In this document: piece after piece, positions 1 through 8,244 of the stretch
Layout of the letters: each line of letters opens with the position of its first letter
How positions within the stretch are numbered: the first letter of the stretch is position 1
Origin: Streptomyces sp. NBC_00091
GTDB lineage: Bacteria; Actinomycetota; Actinomycetes; Streptomycetales; Streptomycetaceae
DNA: 64,000 bases
Reading direction: 5' to 3'
NCBI RefSeq assembly: GCF_026343185.1
Contig: NZ_JAPEMA010000003.1
Coordinates: 443,349-507,348, forward strand
Made by a program: the position numbers and the translations under genes
The notes under the pieces: model-generated
Seen by the model: the letters and a program-made list of their open reading frames with translations, nothing else
The model's database searches: none
Told to the model about the DNA's origin: nothing

Positions 1-1
1 G

Positions 2-64
2 GCCGCGTCCGGCCGCGAGTTCACCACCGCCGTCGACAACGTCGAGCCGGCCTGGTCCAGCTGA
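2..64 (+). CDS. C-terminal end of a truncated upstream protein
   Basis: An open frame enters from the left edge and stops at the TGA at 62-64, leaving about 20 residues that end in VEPAWSS. No function can be assigned. It is followed after 36 bases by the next gene on the same strand, so it may be the last codons of an upstream co-directional gene. The frame choice rests only on its being open to the edge and on the tidy stop just before the next ribosome binding site. Confidence 0.4.
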   Translation, partial: AASGREFTTAVDNVEPAWSS

Positions 65-100
65 CCTCCACTGACCCCTGTACACGACCTAGGGAGACTC

Positions 101-649
101 ATGTCCAGTCCGACCCCGCCCCCTCCGTGCAGCACCAAGCCGGGCATCCCGCCGACCCCGGCACTTCGCGAGGCCCGTCGGCTGCTTTCCGACGCCCAGT
201 TCAACGACGTCCGCGCCACCGTCCTCGACAACAACCCCGGCATGGCGCCCGATATGGCCGGGCGCCTCGTGGTCGAGGCCCTCAAGTTCGTAGCAGCGGC
301 TTCCCCGTTCCCCACGGTGCGCATCGCCCCGACCCGCGAGGTCGACGAAGGGTGGCACGCGCTGATCCTCCACACCCACCTGTACGCGTCGCTGTGCAGC
401 GGTCTGGGCCGGACCGTCCACCACTACCCCGAGCGCCCCGACCCGTCCCGCCACGACCCGGACGTCCTTACGCGTACGGTCGCCCTGATCGAGCAGGCCG
501 GGTACACGCCCGACCGTGAGCTGTGGACGGGTCCGAACCGGTCGCTCGTCACCGTCGCGGCGAACTGCTCGCACACCCCCGTTCCGGGCGGGTGCGGCCC
601 GATCAACCCTGGCGGGTGCGCGACGCACGGCGGCGGCGAGGGGGAATAG
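101..649 (+). CDS. Glycine-rich domain-containing-like protein (HHHP family)
   Basis: A 182-residue soluble protein. The centre (about residues 75-110) has EVDEGWHALILHT followed by YASLC and VHHYPE, the His-rich signature of the glycine-rich domain-containing (DUF1399-like) family. The C-terminus is rich in Gly, Cys and Pro (GGCGPINPGGC), which suits a short disordered or metal-binding tail. The ATG has an AGGGAG ribosome site six bases upstream. The family occurs in Streptomyces as small stand-alone proteins of unknown role. No signal peptide or membrane segment is visible. The family assignment rests on the His/Trp pattern; no function is claimed. Confidence 0.7.
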   Translation: MSSPTPPPPCSTKPGIPPTPALREARRLLSDAQFNDVRATVLDNNPGMAPDMAGRLVVEALKFVAAASPFPTVRIAPTREVDEGWHALILHTHLYASLCSGLGRTVHHYPERPDPSRHDPDVLTRTVALIEQAGYTPDRELWTGPNRSLVTVAANCSHTPVPGGCGPINPGGCATHGGGEGE

Positions 650-681
650 GCTCCCCCCACGCACGACGGAAGGGTGAGGGC

Positions 682-978
682 ATGGACGCGGAATGCGCTC
701 GGAAGGTGGCAGCCCTGCTCAGGGTGCTGGGTGTTCCCGGGGTAGTGGCACCAGAAGACCCCGAGAACCCCGGCGGACTCTGGCGGGTGTACGACACGGC
801 CGACCCCGATACTCGCCGGGATGTCTCTGCCGGAACCAGAGCCGCCATCGAGGCGGCCGTCCAGCCGCCAGATGTTCTCCGCGACCTCGAGGCGTCCTTC
901 CAGGAACGCAATCCCGTCCCTCCGCACAGCGCCTACCGAGGGCCCACCCGGGGCTTCGTCATCCCCCGCGCGAGCTAG
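682..978 (+). CDS. Small hypothetical protein
   Basis: A 98-residue acidic protein with no family I recognise. The ATG at 682 is chosen because GGAAGGGTGAGG precedes it directly, although the frame is open further upstream. It begins 32 bases after the preceding gene, so the two probably share a transcript, and it is followed 14 bases later by a strong hairpin terminator. Its N-terminal half (residues 1-30) could form a small helical domain. No transmembrane segment or catalytic motif is visible. Confidence 0.55.
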   Translation: MDAECARKVAALLRVLGVPGVVAPEDPENPGGLWRVYDTADPDTRRDVSAGTRAAIEAAVQPPDVLRDLEASFQERNPVPPHSAYRGPTRGFVIPRAS

Positions 979-992
979 GAGTCCCGCGGAGA

Positions 993-1020
993 CCCCGGCC
1001 GGTCCCCTTTCCGGCCGGGG
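993..1020 (+). terminator. Hairpin terminator after the 682 gene
   Basis: Inverted repeat with 10-bp perfect arms (CCCCGGCCGG at 993-1002 and CCGGCCGGGG at 1011-1020) and an 8-base pyrimidine loop, 14 bases after the stop codon. There is no U-tract, as is common in high-GC actinomycetes. Confidence 0.7.
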
Positions 1021-1222
1021 GCACGCCACCACCGGCGCGAGTGCCGTTCCGGGCCGGCGTCCGTACCAGGCCACAGGGTGACGACTCCTAGCGGGCGTCC
1101 AGCCGCCCTGGACCGGCGGCGGGCAGGGTGCCCTCGTTGTCCTGTACACGGAACAGCCGGATCCCGAGCGCGCTCTCCCCCGCTGTGGCCGGGCAGGCCG
1201 TACCCGAGCCGGGAGAGCACGT

Positions 1223-2074
1223 ATGAGCCAGTCCCCGCACCGCACGGTCACGGTGATCGGCGCGGGCACGATCGGCCTGGGCTGGATCACCCTGTTCCTG
1301 GAGTACGGGCTGCACGTGCGGGTCAACAGCCGGCGCCCGGACGCCCCGAGGATCGTCACCGAGGCCCTGCGGCGGTGCGCCGCGCACCTGCCGGAGGGGG
1401 CCGACGGGCGGCTCGGCTTCGAGCCGGACCTGGAGCGGGCCGTCGAGCGGGCGGACGTGGTCGTGGAGAGCGTGCCGGAGGACCTGGAGGTCAAGCAGGC
1501 CCTGTTCGCGCGCGTCGGCGAGGCCGCGCGCGCCGAGGCGCTGCTGCTGTCCTCCACCTCCGCCCTGCACCCCGACAGCCTGGGCGCCCGGATGGCCGAC
1601 TCCGGCCGGCTCGTGGTGGCGCACCCCTTCGACCCGCCGTACGTGGTGCCGCTGGTGGAGCTGGTGCCCGGTGAGCTGACCGCGCCGGAGGCCGTACGGG
1701 AGGCCGTCGCGTTCTTCGAGTCCCTGGGCCGGGTGCCGGTGGTGCTGCGCCGGCCGATCCCGGCGTTCGCGGCCGCCCGGCTGCAGTCCGCGCTGCTGCG
1801 CGAGTCCGTGTACCTGGTGCGCGAGGGGGTCGTCTCCGCCGAGGAGCTCGACCGGGTGGTCACGCACTGCGTCGGGCCGCGCTGGGCCGCGGCGGGCCCG
1901 TTCCTCGCCTCCCGCCTGGACCGGGAGCGGCCCCCGCTGGACGAGGCCGTCCGCGCCTTCCTGGGCGAGCAGGCGGAGCGGGCCTACGGGGCGGTGTCCC
2001 GCGAGGCGCAGCTGCGCGAGCGCGACGCCCGCCAGGCCCGCGTGGTCCGCGCCCTGCCGCAGGACACCCCGTAG
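1223..2074 (+). CDS. 3-hydroxyacyl-CoA dehydrogenase family protein
   Basis: A 283-residue NAD-dependent dehydrogenase of the 3-hydroxyacyl-CoA dehydrogenase/L-gulonate dehydrogenase (lambda-crystallin) type. The N-terminal Rossmann fold carries the dinucleotide motif GAGTIGLGW near residues 13-21. The middle has VVESVPEDLEVKQ and SSTSAL, then HPFDPPYVVPLVELVPG, which holds the family's conserved His before the C-terminal helical domain. It would oxidise a 3-hydroxyacid or its CoA ester. The ATG follows GGGAGAGCACGT. It stands alone, convergent with the SARP gene (24 bases between stops), so no pathway link is evident; it may supply or degrade acyl-CoA precursors. Confidence 0.85.
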   Translation: MSQSPHRTVTVIGAGTIGLGWITLFLEYGLHVRVNSRRPDAPRIVTEALRRCAAHLPEGADGRLGFEPDLERAVERADVVVESVPEDLEVKQALFARVGEAARAEALLLSSTSALHPDSLGARMADSGRLVVAHPFDPPYVVPLVELVPGELTAPEAVREAVAFFESLGRVPVVLRRPIPAFAAARLQSALLRESVYLVREGVVSAEELDRVVTHCVGPRWAAAGPFLASRLDRERPPLDEAVRAFLGEQAERAYGAVSREAQLRERDARQARVVRALPQDTP

Positions 2075-2098
2075 ACCGTCTCTTCGGATCAGACCGGG

Positions 2099-2890
2099 TC
2101 AGGCCCCGGCGCGCGCCACCGCCGGCTCCCGGCGGGGGGCCGGGCTGAGCAGGCCCACCTGGAGCTGCTTGAGCTCCGGGGAGGGCTCCAGGCCCAGTTC
2201 GTCGGCGAGCAGCCTGCGCACCTTCTGGTAGGCCTGGAGGGCCTCCGCGCGGCGGCCGGCGGCGCCGAGCGCCCCGATGAGCCGGCTGTGGAACCACTCG
2301 TTGAGCGGGTAGTCGTTGATGAGCTTGCGCAGCTCGGGGATGGACTCGCGGTGCCGGCCGAGCCGCTCCTGTGCCTCGATGCGGGTCTCGAAGGCCCTGA
2401 TGCGCAGTTCCTCGAGGTGCACGATGTGTCCGGCGAGCACGTCGCCGGCGGGGAAGTTCGACAGGGCGGGCCCGCGCCAGAGGTCGAGTGCCTGGCGGAC
2501 CGTGCGCAGGGCCCTGAGCGCGTCGTCCTCGGCGAGTTCGTGGCGGGCCCGGGTGACGAGCCGCTCGAAGATGCGGATGTCGACCTCGGAGTCGTCGACC
2601 TGGATCGCGTAGCCGGGCGGGCTGGTGACGATCAGGCAGCGGTCGGCGGGTACCAGCTCCTCCTGGGTGAACATCCGGCGGGCGTGGTAGACGTACGTCT
2701 GGAGCGTGGTGACGGCGCTGCGCGGGGGGTTCTCGCCCCACAGCTCCCGGATGAGGGCCTCGGCCGTGACGATCTCCCCGGGCCGGGTGAGGAGCAGCGC
2801 GAGCGTCTGGCAGACCTTGGGGGTTCCGGGCTGGTAGGTCCTGCCGTCGTCGGTGACGATTTCGAATGGGCCGATGAGATTGAAGCGCAT
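2099..2890 (-). CDS. SARP-family pathway activator
   Basis: A 263-residue AfsR/SARP regulator. Residues about 10-95 form the OmpR-type winged helix (PGTPKVCQTLALLL, ELWGENPPRSAVTTLQTYVYHARR). Residues 100-245 form the bacterial transcriptional activation domain (FERLVTRARHELA, DLWRGPALSNFPAG, LNEWFHSRLIGAL). The ATG is preceded by GAGGAG at a 9-base gap. The upstream region carries four GTCA repeats (2966-3006) with spacings of 15, 11 and 10 bp, also found upstream of the TrpF-like gene, which suggests autoregulation and control of the pigment/C-nucleoside genes. It is not closely paralogous to the other four-SARP set in the window. The protein ends soon after the activation domain, so it is a short SARP without an NB-ARC domain. 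Confidence 0.93.
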   Translation of the reverse strand: MRFNLIGPFEIVTDDGRTYQPGTPKVCQTLALLLTRPGEIVTAEALIRELWGENPPRSAVTTLQTYVYHARRMFTQEELVPADRCLIVTSPPGYAIQVDDSEVDIRIFERLVTRARHELAEDDALRALRTVRQALDLWRGPALSNFPAGDVLAGHIVHLEELRIRAFETRIEAQERLGRHRESIPELRKLINDYPLNEWFHSRLIGALGAAGRRAEALQAYQKVRRLLADELGLEPSPELKQLQVGLLSPAPRREPAVARAGA

Positions 2891-2965
2891 GGAAGATGAC
2901 TCCTCATCAGCAAGGACAGCGATCGCCTGGAATTATCAGAAGTCTCTTGTGTGACGAATACGCAC

Positions 2966-3006
2966 GTCAACCGGCGGTGTGTCAGGACGTGGTCAATCTG
3001 CGTCAG
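2966..3006 (-). promoter_or_regulatory. Putative SARP operator, copy 1
   Basis: GTCA tetramers at 2966, 2981, 2992 and 3002 (TGAC when read in the direction of the SARP gene) give spacings of 15, 11 and 10 bp. SARPs are known to bind direct repeats about 11 or 22 bp apart. The whole 41 bp matches 13215-13255 at 29 of 41 positions by eye. It lies 76-116 bp upstream of the SARP start codon. The binding protein is inferred. Confidence 0.55.
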
Positions 3007-3060
3007 AATTGAGCCACCTGCTGGCCGGTTATTCCTCGACCCGTCAGGGAAATGCGAAAA

Positions 3061-3100
3061 GACGGCCGCCCCGCCGGAATTCTCCGGCGGGACGGCCGTC
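3061..3100 (-). terminator. Strong terminator after bpsA
   Basis: A long inverted repeat built from GACGGCCG and CCCGCCGG with their complements around a short AATTCT loop, 20 bases past the bpsA stop. It separates bpsA from the promoter of the SARP gene. Confidence 0.8.
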
Positions 3101-3120
3101 GTCATTCGACCGGCTTTCCC

Positions 3121-6100
3121 TTACTCACCGAGCAGGTAGCGGATGTGCTTGACCAGCTCGCCGATGTCGTCGCGCAGCAGGCTGTAGTGGTCGGCGTCGA
3201 GGTCGATGACCGTCGGCGGCTCGGCCGAGTAACCGCTGGCGTTCTCGAGGAACGAGTAGTCGTCGCCCTCCGCCTTGAAGATGCTGATCGGCGCCTGGAG
3301 GGTGCGCTCGGCCAGCTCGCGGAACGAGTACTCGAATTCGTAGGTCTGGCCCACGACCGAGATGATCCGCTTGGCGAGGTCGACGTCGATGCCCTTGAGC
3401 TCGCTGATGAACTCGGCGAAGGACGCCTCGTCCGTCACGGTCTCCAGGCACGTGTCCAGGTCCGGGCCGGAAATGGTGCCGGTGAACACGGAGAAGAGGA
3501 TCGTCGTGTAGGCGCGGTTGGCGAAGGAGGCCTCACGGCCCCACACCTTGCCGTTCTCGGCGCGCACCTTCGGCGAACCCGGGGCGATCAGGAAGAGGTT
3601 CTCCACCTTCTCGCCCGCCTGCTCCAGCTGGAAGGCGGTCTCGAAGGCCACGCGGGCGCCGAAGGAGTAGCCCCACAGGGTGTAGGGACCGGCCGGCTGG
3701 AGCTCCTTGATGGCCTCGATGTCCGCCTTGGCCATCTCGACGATGGTCTCGTACGGGGTCTCGCCCTCGTTGATGCCGTGGGACTGGACGCCGTAGAACG
3801 AGCGGCCGAGACCGATCTCGCCGGCCAGGGTGCGCAGGTTCATCGGGTAGCCGCCCAGGCCCGGCCAGCACAGCACCGGCTTCTGCTTGCCGGTCTCCGC
3901 GTGCAGGCGCACCAGGCGCGAGGACTCCTGGGCGACCTCGCGCTCCAGGCGGCGGGCGAGCTTCTCGACGGTCGGGGACTCCAGGACGGTCTGCAGCGGC
4001 AGGGAGACGCCCAGGCGCGAGTTGAGCTCGCGGACGAGGCCGACGGCGATCAGCGAGTTGCCGCCCGACTCGAAGAAGTCGTCCTGGACCGAGACGCTCT
4101 CGCGGCGCAGGGCCTTGCCCCAGACCTCCGCGATCTCCTTCTCGGTCTCCGTGCGCGGGGCGACGAAGGGACGCTCCACCAGCTCGGCGTTGACCTGGTC
4201 GGAGACGGCCAGCGCCTTCGCGTCGATCTTGCCGTTGGCGGACAGCGGCAGCCGCTCGAAGACCACGACCCGGTTGGGGATCATGTAGTCCGGCAGGAAG
4301 CTGACGAGGTCGTCGCGGATCAGCTCCGCCGGACCGCGCATGTGGACGCTGTCCTCGCGCATGCCCTCGTGGCCGAGCTGCTCGTCGCTGACGCGGCCGC
4401 CGACGAAGAAGTACGACGGACCGGTCTCGAGGCCGTTGGCCTGGAGGACGGAGTCGATGCGGCGCGAGGCCGGCAGCGGGTTGCCGGTCTTGGAGCTGTA
4501 GCCGGAGGACATGAAGCCCAGGCCCAGGCCGTTCATCATCAGGTGCTGGAGCTTCTTGCCGAGGGTGACGTAGTGCAGCCACTCCTCCGGCGCCCGGCTG
4601 ACCACGCTGATGCCGAAGCTGGCGGCCTGGTACACCGACTGGTTGATCGCGATGACCTGCTTCTTGAGGACGATGTCGTCCGAGAAGCGGGTCAGCTTGC
4701 CGTCCGCGTAGCGGTACTGGCCCTCGGGGAGGGTCGCGACCTTCCCGCCGTGCGTCTGGACGTAGACCTCGGCGTGGTCCTCGCGCTCGCCCGCGTGCGG
4801 GACGAGCTCGAAGGTGCCCAGGTAGTAGTCCTCGTCGGCCACGTCCAGGACCTCGCGGACCGCGGGCTCGAAGGAGTGGTCGCGGATGTCGAGGCCGTAG
4901 GACGGCAGCACCTGCTCGAAGAGGCCGACGATGTGGCCGGTCTCGATCTCCAGGACTTCCTGGATGTTGTTCTTGTAGACCGGCTCGATGCCGCTCTTCT
5001 TGCCGATGAAGTGGATGTGCGCGGTGGGCTTGCCGGTGGCGGCCTTCTCGCTGATGAGGACGAGCTGGTGGCGGACCGGCTGGTAGTAGTAGTAACCGGG
5101 CTTCAGACCGCCGACGCCCTCGAGCTCGAAGTACATCTGCGTCGCGTACAGGGCGCCCGGCGAGGCGTAGCCGTACTTCGGGAGCAGCCGCTCCTCGCTG
5201 AGGTACTGGCCGAACCAGCGCAGGATCTGACCCAGCTCGGACGGGGCCAGGTCGGCCGCCTTGCGCGAGTAGGCCGCGGTGACCTTCGCGCCGAGGAGGC
5301 CGAGCAGGTCCGCCTCGGTGACCGCGCCGCCCTCGTAGAAGCGGTACGTCTTGCGGGCGAACACCCGGGCGCGCTGCTCGGGGGTGGGCTCGGCGCCCTC
5401 GAGGTCGAAGGCCTTGCGGCCGGCGAGCTCCGCGTCGTCGCGCAGGCCCGGGTTGGACAGCTGCGCCTTGACCTGGAGCTTGCTCTTCTTCGACGCGTGG
5501 TGGGAGCCGTGGTTGCCCTGGTCCATCAGGGCGGCTTCCTTCTCGCTCAGCTCGACGCAGGCGATCAGGTTCTGGAAGCCGGTGCGGCCGTCGTTCTTGA
5601 CGATGACCGCGGCGTTGCGGACCCAGTCGTGGTTCTCGATCGCCAGGGATATCTCGTCCAGCTCGACGCGGTAGCCGCGCAGCTTGACCTGGTTGTCGGC
5701 GCGGCCGGCGAACTGCACGGTGCCGTCCGCGTTCCACTGGCCCAGGTCGCCCGTCTTGTACAGGCGGGTGGGCTCGGCGCCCTCCTCGAGCTCGATGTCG
5801 AGGAAGCGCTCGACGGTCAGGTCGGGGCGGTGCAGGTAGCCGCGCGCCAGCTGGACGCCGCCGATGTACAGCTCGCCGATCTCGCCGACGCCGACCGGCT
5901 TGAGGGTCTCCTTGTCGAGGATGTGGTAGGTGGTGCCGTGCACCGGGGCGCCGATGGAGATGGACTGCGGTCCCTCGTCCAGGTCGGCGGGCTCCACCAC
6001 GAAGGAGGACGAGTTGATGGTGGTCTCGGTCGGCCCGTAGACGTTGATCAGGGCCCGGCCGGGCATCTCCTGCGTGGTCTGGATCGCCAGCAGGCGGGAG

Positions 6101-6969
6101 AGTGCCTCGCCACCGCTGAAGATCTGCTGGAGGGAGACGCACTCGGGGAACTTCTCGGTGTCGATCAGGCCCTGGAGCAGGGTCGGGACGCACTGGAGGG
6201 TGGTCACGTTGTGCTTGACGATGGTCTCGATGAGGCCCTCGGGGTCGGCGTAGACGCCGGGGGCGCCCATGACGACGGTGGCGCCGTTGGCCGGGGAGAG
6301 GATCTCCCACTGGGCGGCGTCGAAGCTCATCGGGGTCTTCTGCAGGATGACCTTGCTGCGGTCGATCGCGTAGGTCTCGCGCAGCCAGCCGAGCTGGTTG
6401 ACGATGCTGCGGTGCTCGATCATCACACCCTTCGGCTTGCCCGTGCTGCCGGAGGTGTAGATGACGTACGCGAGGGTGTCCGGGCGGGCGCCCTCGATGG
6501 CGGGGAGCTCGTGGCCCTCGGGCAGGACGAAGGCCTCGGAGTCGCGCAGGGTGACGACCCTGACGTCCTGCGGGGCCAGTTCGCGCAGCCGGGACACCAG
6601 GCGCTGCTGCGCCAGGATGATCTTCGCCTGGCTGTTCTCGATCATGTAGCGGAGCCGGTCCTCGGGGTACTCCGGGGACAGCGGCAGGTAGGCGGCGCCG
6701 GCGCCCAGGATGCCCCACGCTCCGACCATCAGGTCGATGGACGGCTCGACGAAGAGGCCGACGCAGTCGTCCGCGGACACGCCGAGGTGTCTCAGGTACT
6801 CGGCCAGGGCCGAGCTCCTGGAAGCCAGCTCACGGTAGGTCAGCTTCTCCTCCCGGTAGGCGACGGCGATCGCCTCGGGGTGCTCGGCCACTCTCTCGGC
6901 GAGCAGGTCGGGCAACGTCTTGGTGCCGCGCAGGGTGGGCTCGAGCACGCTGGTCTCCTGAAGAGTCAT
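3121..6969 (-). CDS. bpsA: Indigoidine synthetase (single-module NRPS, A-Ox-T-TE)
   Basis: A 1282-residue synthetase, the same length as the known blue pigment synthetase BpsA/IndC, which converts two L-glutamines to indigoidine with ATP and FMN. Order: adenylation domain from about 20 (YTSGSTGKPKG at 171-181, NVYGPTETT, YKTGDLG, GYRVELDEIS at 432-441); an FMN oxidase domain inserted in the A domain between about 480 and 890; the end of the A domain with PLSANGKID (Lys914); carrier domain with FESGGNSL (Ser972, phosphopantetheine site); thioesterase with GYSFG (Ser1102). No key residue looks lost. It needs a Sfp-type PPTase, and one is encoded at 19125-19952. In minimycin producers the homologue (MinA) also supplies the C-nucleoside branch. 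It has its own upstream gap of 315 bases and a strong terminator on each side, so it can be transcribed apart from the prs-upp genes. Confidence 0.97.
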   Translation of the reverse strand: MTLQETSVLEPTLRGTKTLPDLLAERVAEHPEAIAVAYREEKLTYRELASRSSALAEYLRHLGVSADDCVGLFVEPSIDLMVGAWGILGAGAAYLPLSPEYPEDRLRYMIENSQAKIILAQQRLVSRLRELAPQDVRVVTLRDSEAFVLPEGHELPAIEGARPDTLAYVIYTSGSTGKPKGVMIEHRSIVNQLGWLRETYAIDRSKVILQKTPMSFDAAQWEILSPANGATVVMGAPGVYADPEGLIETIVKHNVTTLQCVPTLLQGLIDTEKFPECVSLQQIFSGGEALSRLLAIQTTQEMPGRALINVYGPTETTINSSSFVVEPADLDEGPQSISIGAPVHGTTYHILDKETLKPVGVGEIGELYIGGVQLARGYLHRPDLTVERFLDIELEEGAEPTRLYKTGDLGQWNADGTVQFAGRADNQVKLRGYRVELDEISLAIENHDWVRNAAVIVKNDGRTGFQNLIACVELSEKEAALMDQGNHGSHHASKKSKLQVKAQLSNPGLRDDAELAGRKAFDLEGAEPTPEQRARVFARKTYRFYEGGAVTEADLLGLLGAKVTAAYSRKAADLAPSELGQILRWFGQYLSEERLLPKYGYASPGALYATQMYFELEGVGGLKPGYYYYQPVRHQLVLISEKAATGKPTAHIHFIGKKSGIEPVYKNNIQEVLEIETGHIVGLFEQVLPSYGLDIRDHSFEPAVREVLDVADEDYYLGTFELVPHAGEREDHAEVYVQTHGGKVATLPEGQYRYADGKLTRFSDDIVLKKQVIAINQSVYQAASFGISVVSRAPEEWLHYVTLGKKLQHLMMNGLGLGFMSSGYSSKTGNPLPASRRIDSVLQANGLETGPSYFFVGGRVSDEQLGHEGMREDSVHMRGPAELIRDDLVSFLPDYMIPNRVVVFERLPLSANGKIDAKALAVSDQVNAELVERPFVAPRTETEKEIAEVWGKALRRESVSVQDDFFESGGNSLIAVGLVRELNSRLGVSLPLQTVLESPTVEKLARRLEREVAQESSRLVRLHAETGKQKPVLCWPGLGGYPMNLRTLAGEIGLGRSFYGVQSHGINEGETPYETIVEMAKADIEAIKELQPAGPYTLWGYSFGARVAFETAFQLEQAGEKVENLFLIAPGSPKVRAENGKVWGREASFANRAYTTILFSVFTGTISGPDLDTCLETVTDEASFAEFISELKGIDVDLAKRIISVVGQTYEFEYSFRELAERTLQAPISIFKAEGDDYSFLENASGYSAEPPTVIDLDADHYSLLRDDIGELVKHIRYLLGE

Positions 6970-7284
6970 TTCCCGCTTCCTTACGTTCCGTTTGTGGCGC
7001 AGCGCGGGCGCGGTCCAACGCCCCCGCGGCCGGGCTCCTGCGTGGAGGCGAGCCCGGTGTGCGACACCTCACCGCGAGCGTGGGGGTGGTGTCCGCACGG
7101 GGCGGACACCGCGGAAGCGGTGGGCGTCACAGTGGCCGAGGCGACTGCTCGGCCGGAATGAACAGAAGAACTGAGGGGCGCAAGGGCAAAGCCTCACCAC
7201 CCGGAAAGACCGGAACGGCGCGGTGCGTGCGGCCGCCTCCCCCTACGGACGGACGGGCCCTCGTCGGCCCGTCCGTCCGGGCGA
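6970..7284 (-). promoter_or_regulatory. bpsA upstream region with an inverted repeat
   Basis: 315 bases without a convincing gene. It holds the prs terminator (7246-7279) and a 23-bp inverted repeat at 7088-7110 (arms GGTGTCCGC and GCGGACACC, 5-base loop), about 120 bp before the bpsA start. The repeat could be an operator or a leader hairpin. The GTCA-repeat element seen at 2966 and 13215 is not present here. Confidence 0.45.
7246..7279 (-). terminator. Terminator after prs
   Basis: Perfect 14-bp stem (CGGACGGACGGGCC at 7246-7259 with its complement at 7266-7279) and a 6-base loop, five bases beyond the prs stop codon. It should isolate bpsA from read-through of the upstream genes. Confidence 0.8.
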
Positions 7285-8244
7285 TCACCGGCTCTGCAGG
7301 AGCCGGGTTACTGATCCGTTCTCGAACACCTCGCGTGAGGCACCCGCGATGAGCGGGGCGATCGACAGGACGGTGACCTTGTCGATTCCCAGCGCTCCGG
7401 GCACCGGCAGGGTGTCCGTGAAGACGAACTCGCTGACGCGAGAGGTCTTCAGGCGGTCCGCCGCGGGGCCCGAGAGCACCCCGTGCGTGGCCGCCACGAT
7501 GACGTCCCGAGCACCCTGCGCGAACAGGGCGTCGGCGGCGGCACAGATCGTGCCACCGGTGTCGATCATGTCGTCGACCAGGACGCAGACCCGGTCTCGG
7601 ACCTCGCCGACCACCTCGTGGGCCGTGACCTGGTGGGCCACGTCCTTGTCGCGCCGCTTGTGCACGATGGCCAGCGGCGCGCCCAGGCGGTCGCACCAGC
7701 CGTCCGCCACCCGCACGCGGCCGGCGTCGGGCGAGACGACGGTGAGGGCCTCGCGGTCCACCTTGGAGCCGATGTAGTCCGCGAGGACCGGCATGGCGAA
7801 CAGGTGGTCCACCGGACCGTCGAAGAATCCCTGGATCTGGTCGGCGTGCAGATCGACCGTCAGGATCCGGTCCGCGCCGGCGGTCTTGAGCAGGTCCGCC
7901 ACCAGGCGGGCCGAGATGGGTTCCCGGCCGCTGTGCTTGCGGTCCTGGCGCGCGTACCCGTAGAACGGCAGGATCACCGTGATGCTGCGCGCCGAGGCCC
8001 GCTTCAACGCGTCGATCATGATGAGCTGTTCCATGATCGACTTGTTGATCGGGGCCGTGTGGCTCTGGATCACGAAGCAGTCCGCACCGCGCACGGAGGC
8101 GTGGTAGCGGATGTAGATCTCGCCGTTGGCGAAGTCGATCGCCTTCGTCGGGACCAGCTCCGTGCCCAGCTCGGCCGCGATGGCCTCGGCCAGCTCGGGG
8201 TGTGCGCGCCCCGAGAAGAGCAGCATCTGTCCGGAGTCGCTCAC
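7285..8244 (-). CDS. prs: Ribose-phosphate pyrophosphokinase (PRPP synthetase)
   Basis: A 319-residue PRPP synthetase that makes PRPP from ribose 5-phosphate and ATP. Visible motifs are FANGEIYIRY, the YARQDRKHSGREPISA loop, TVDLHADQIQGFF and the PRPP-binding signature VDDMIDTGGT near residues 215-225. The GTG start at 8244 overlaps the stop of the upstream oxidoreductase (GTGA), so translation is coupled. A housekeeping copy should exist on the chromosome; a copy here next to a uracil phosphoribosyltransferase and a C-glycosidase suggests it raises PRPP or manages ribose 5-phosphate for C-nucleoside formation or self-protection. It is slightly shorter at the N-terminus than some bacterial homologues but appears intact. 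Confidence 0.93.
   Translation of the reverse strand: MSDSGQMLLFSGRAHPELAEAIAAELGTELVPTKAIDFANGEIYIRYHASVRGADCFVIQSHTAPINKSIMEQLIMIDALKRASARSITVILPFYGYARQDRKHSGREPISARLVADLLKTAGADRILTVDLHADQIQGFFDGPVDHLFAMPVLADYIGSKVDREALTVVSPDAGRVRVADGWCDRLGAPLAIVHKRRDKDVAHQVTAHEVVGEVRDRVCVLVDDMIDTGGTICAAADALFAQGARDVIVAATHGVLSGPAADRLKTSRVSEFVFTDTLPVPGALGIDKVTVLSIAPLIAGASREVFENGSVTRLLQSR

Noticed and set aside
3052..7161. A 1369-codon open frame antisense to bpsA
   Set aside because: High-GC genes give long antisense frames. The product is a low-complexity Asp/Val/Leu/Gly-rich string with no family features, while the opposite strand is a complete synthetase.
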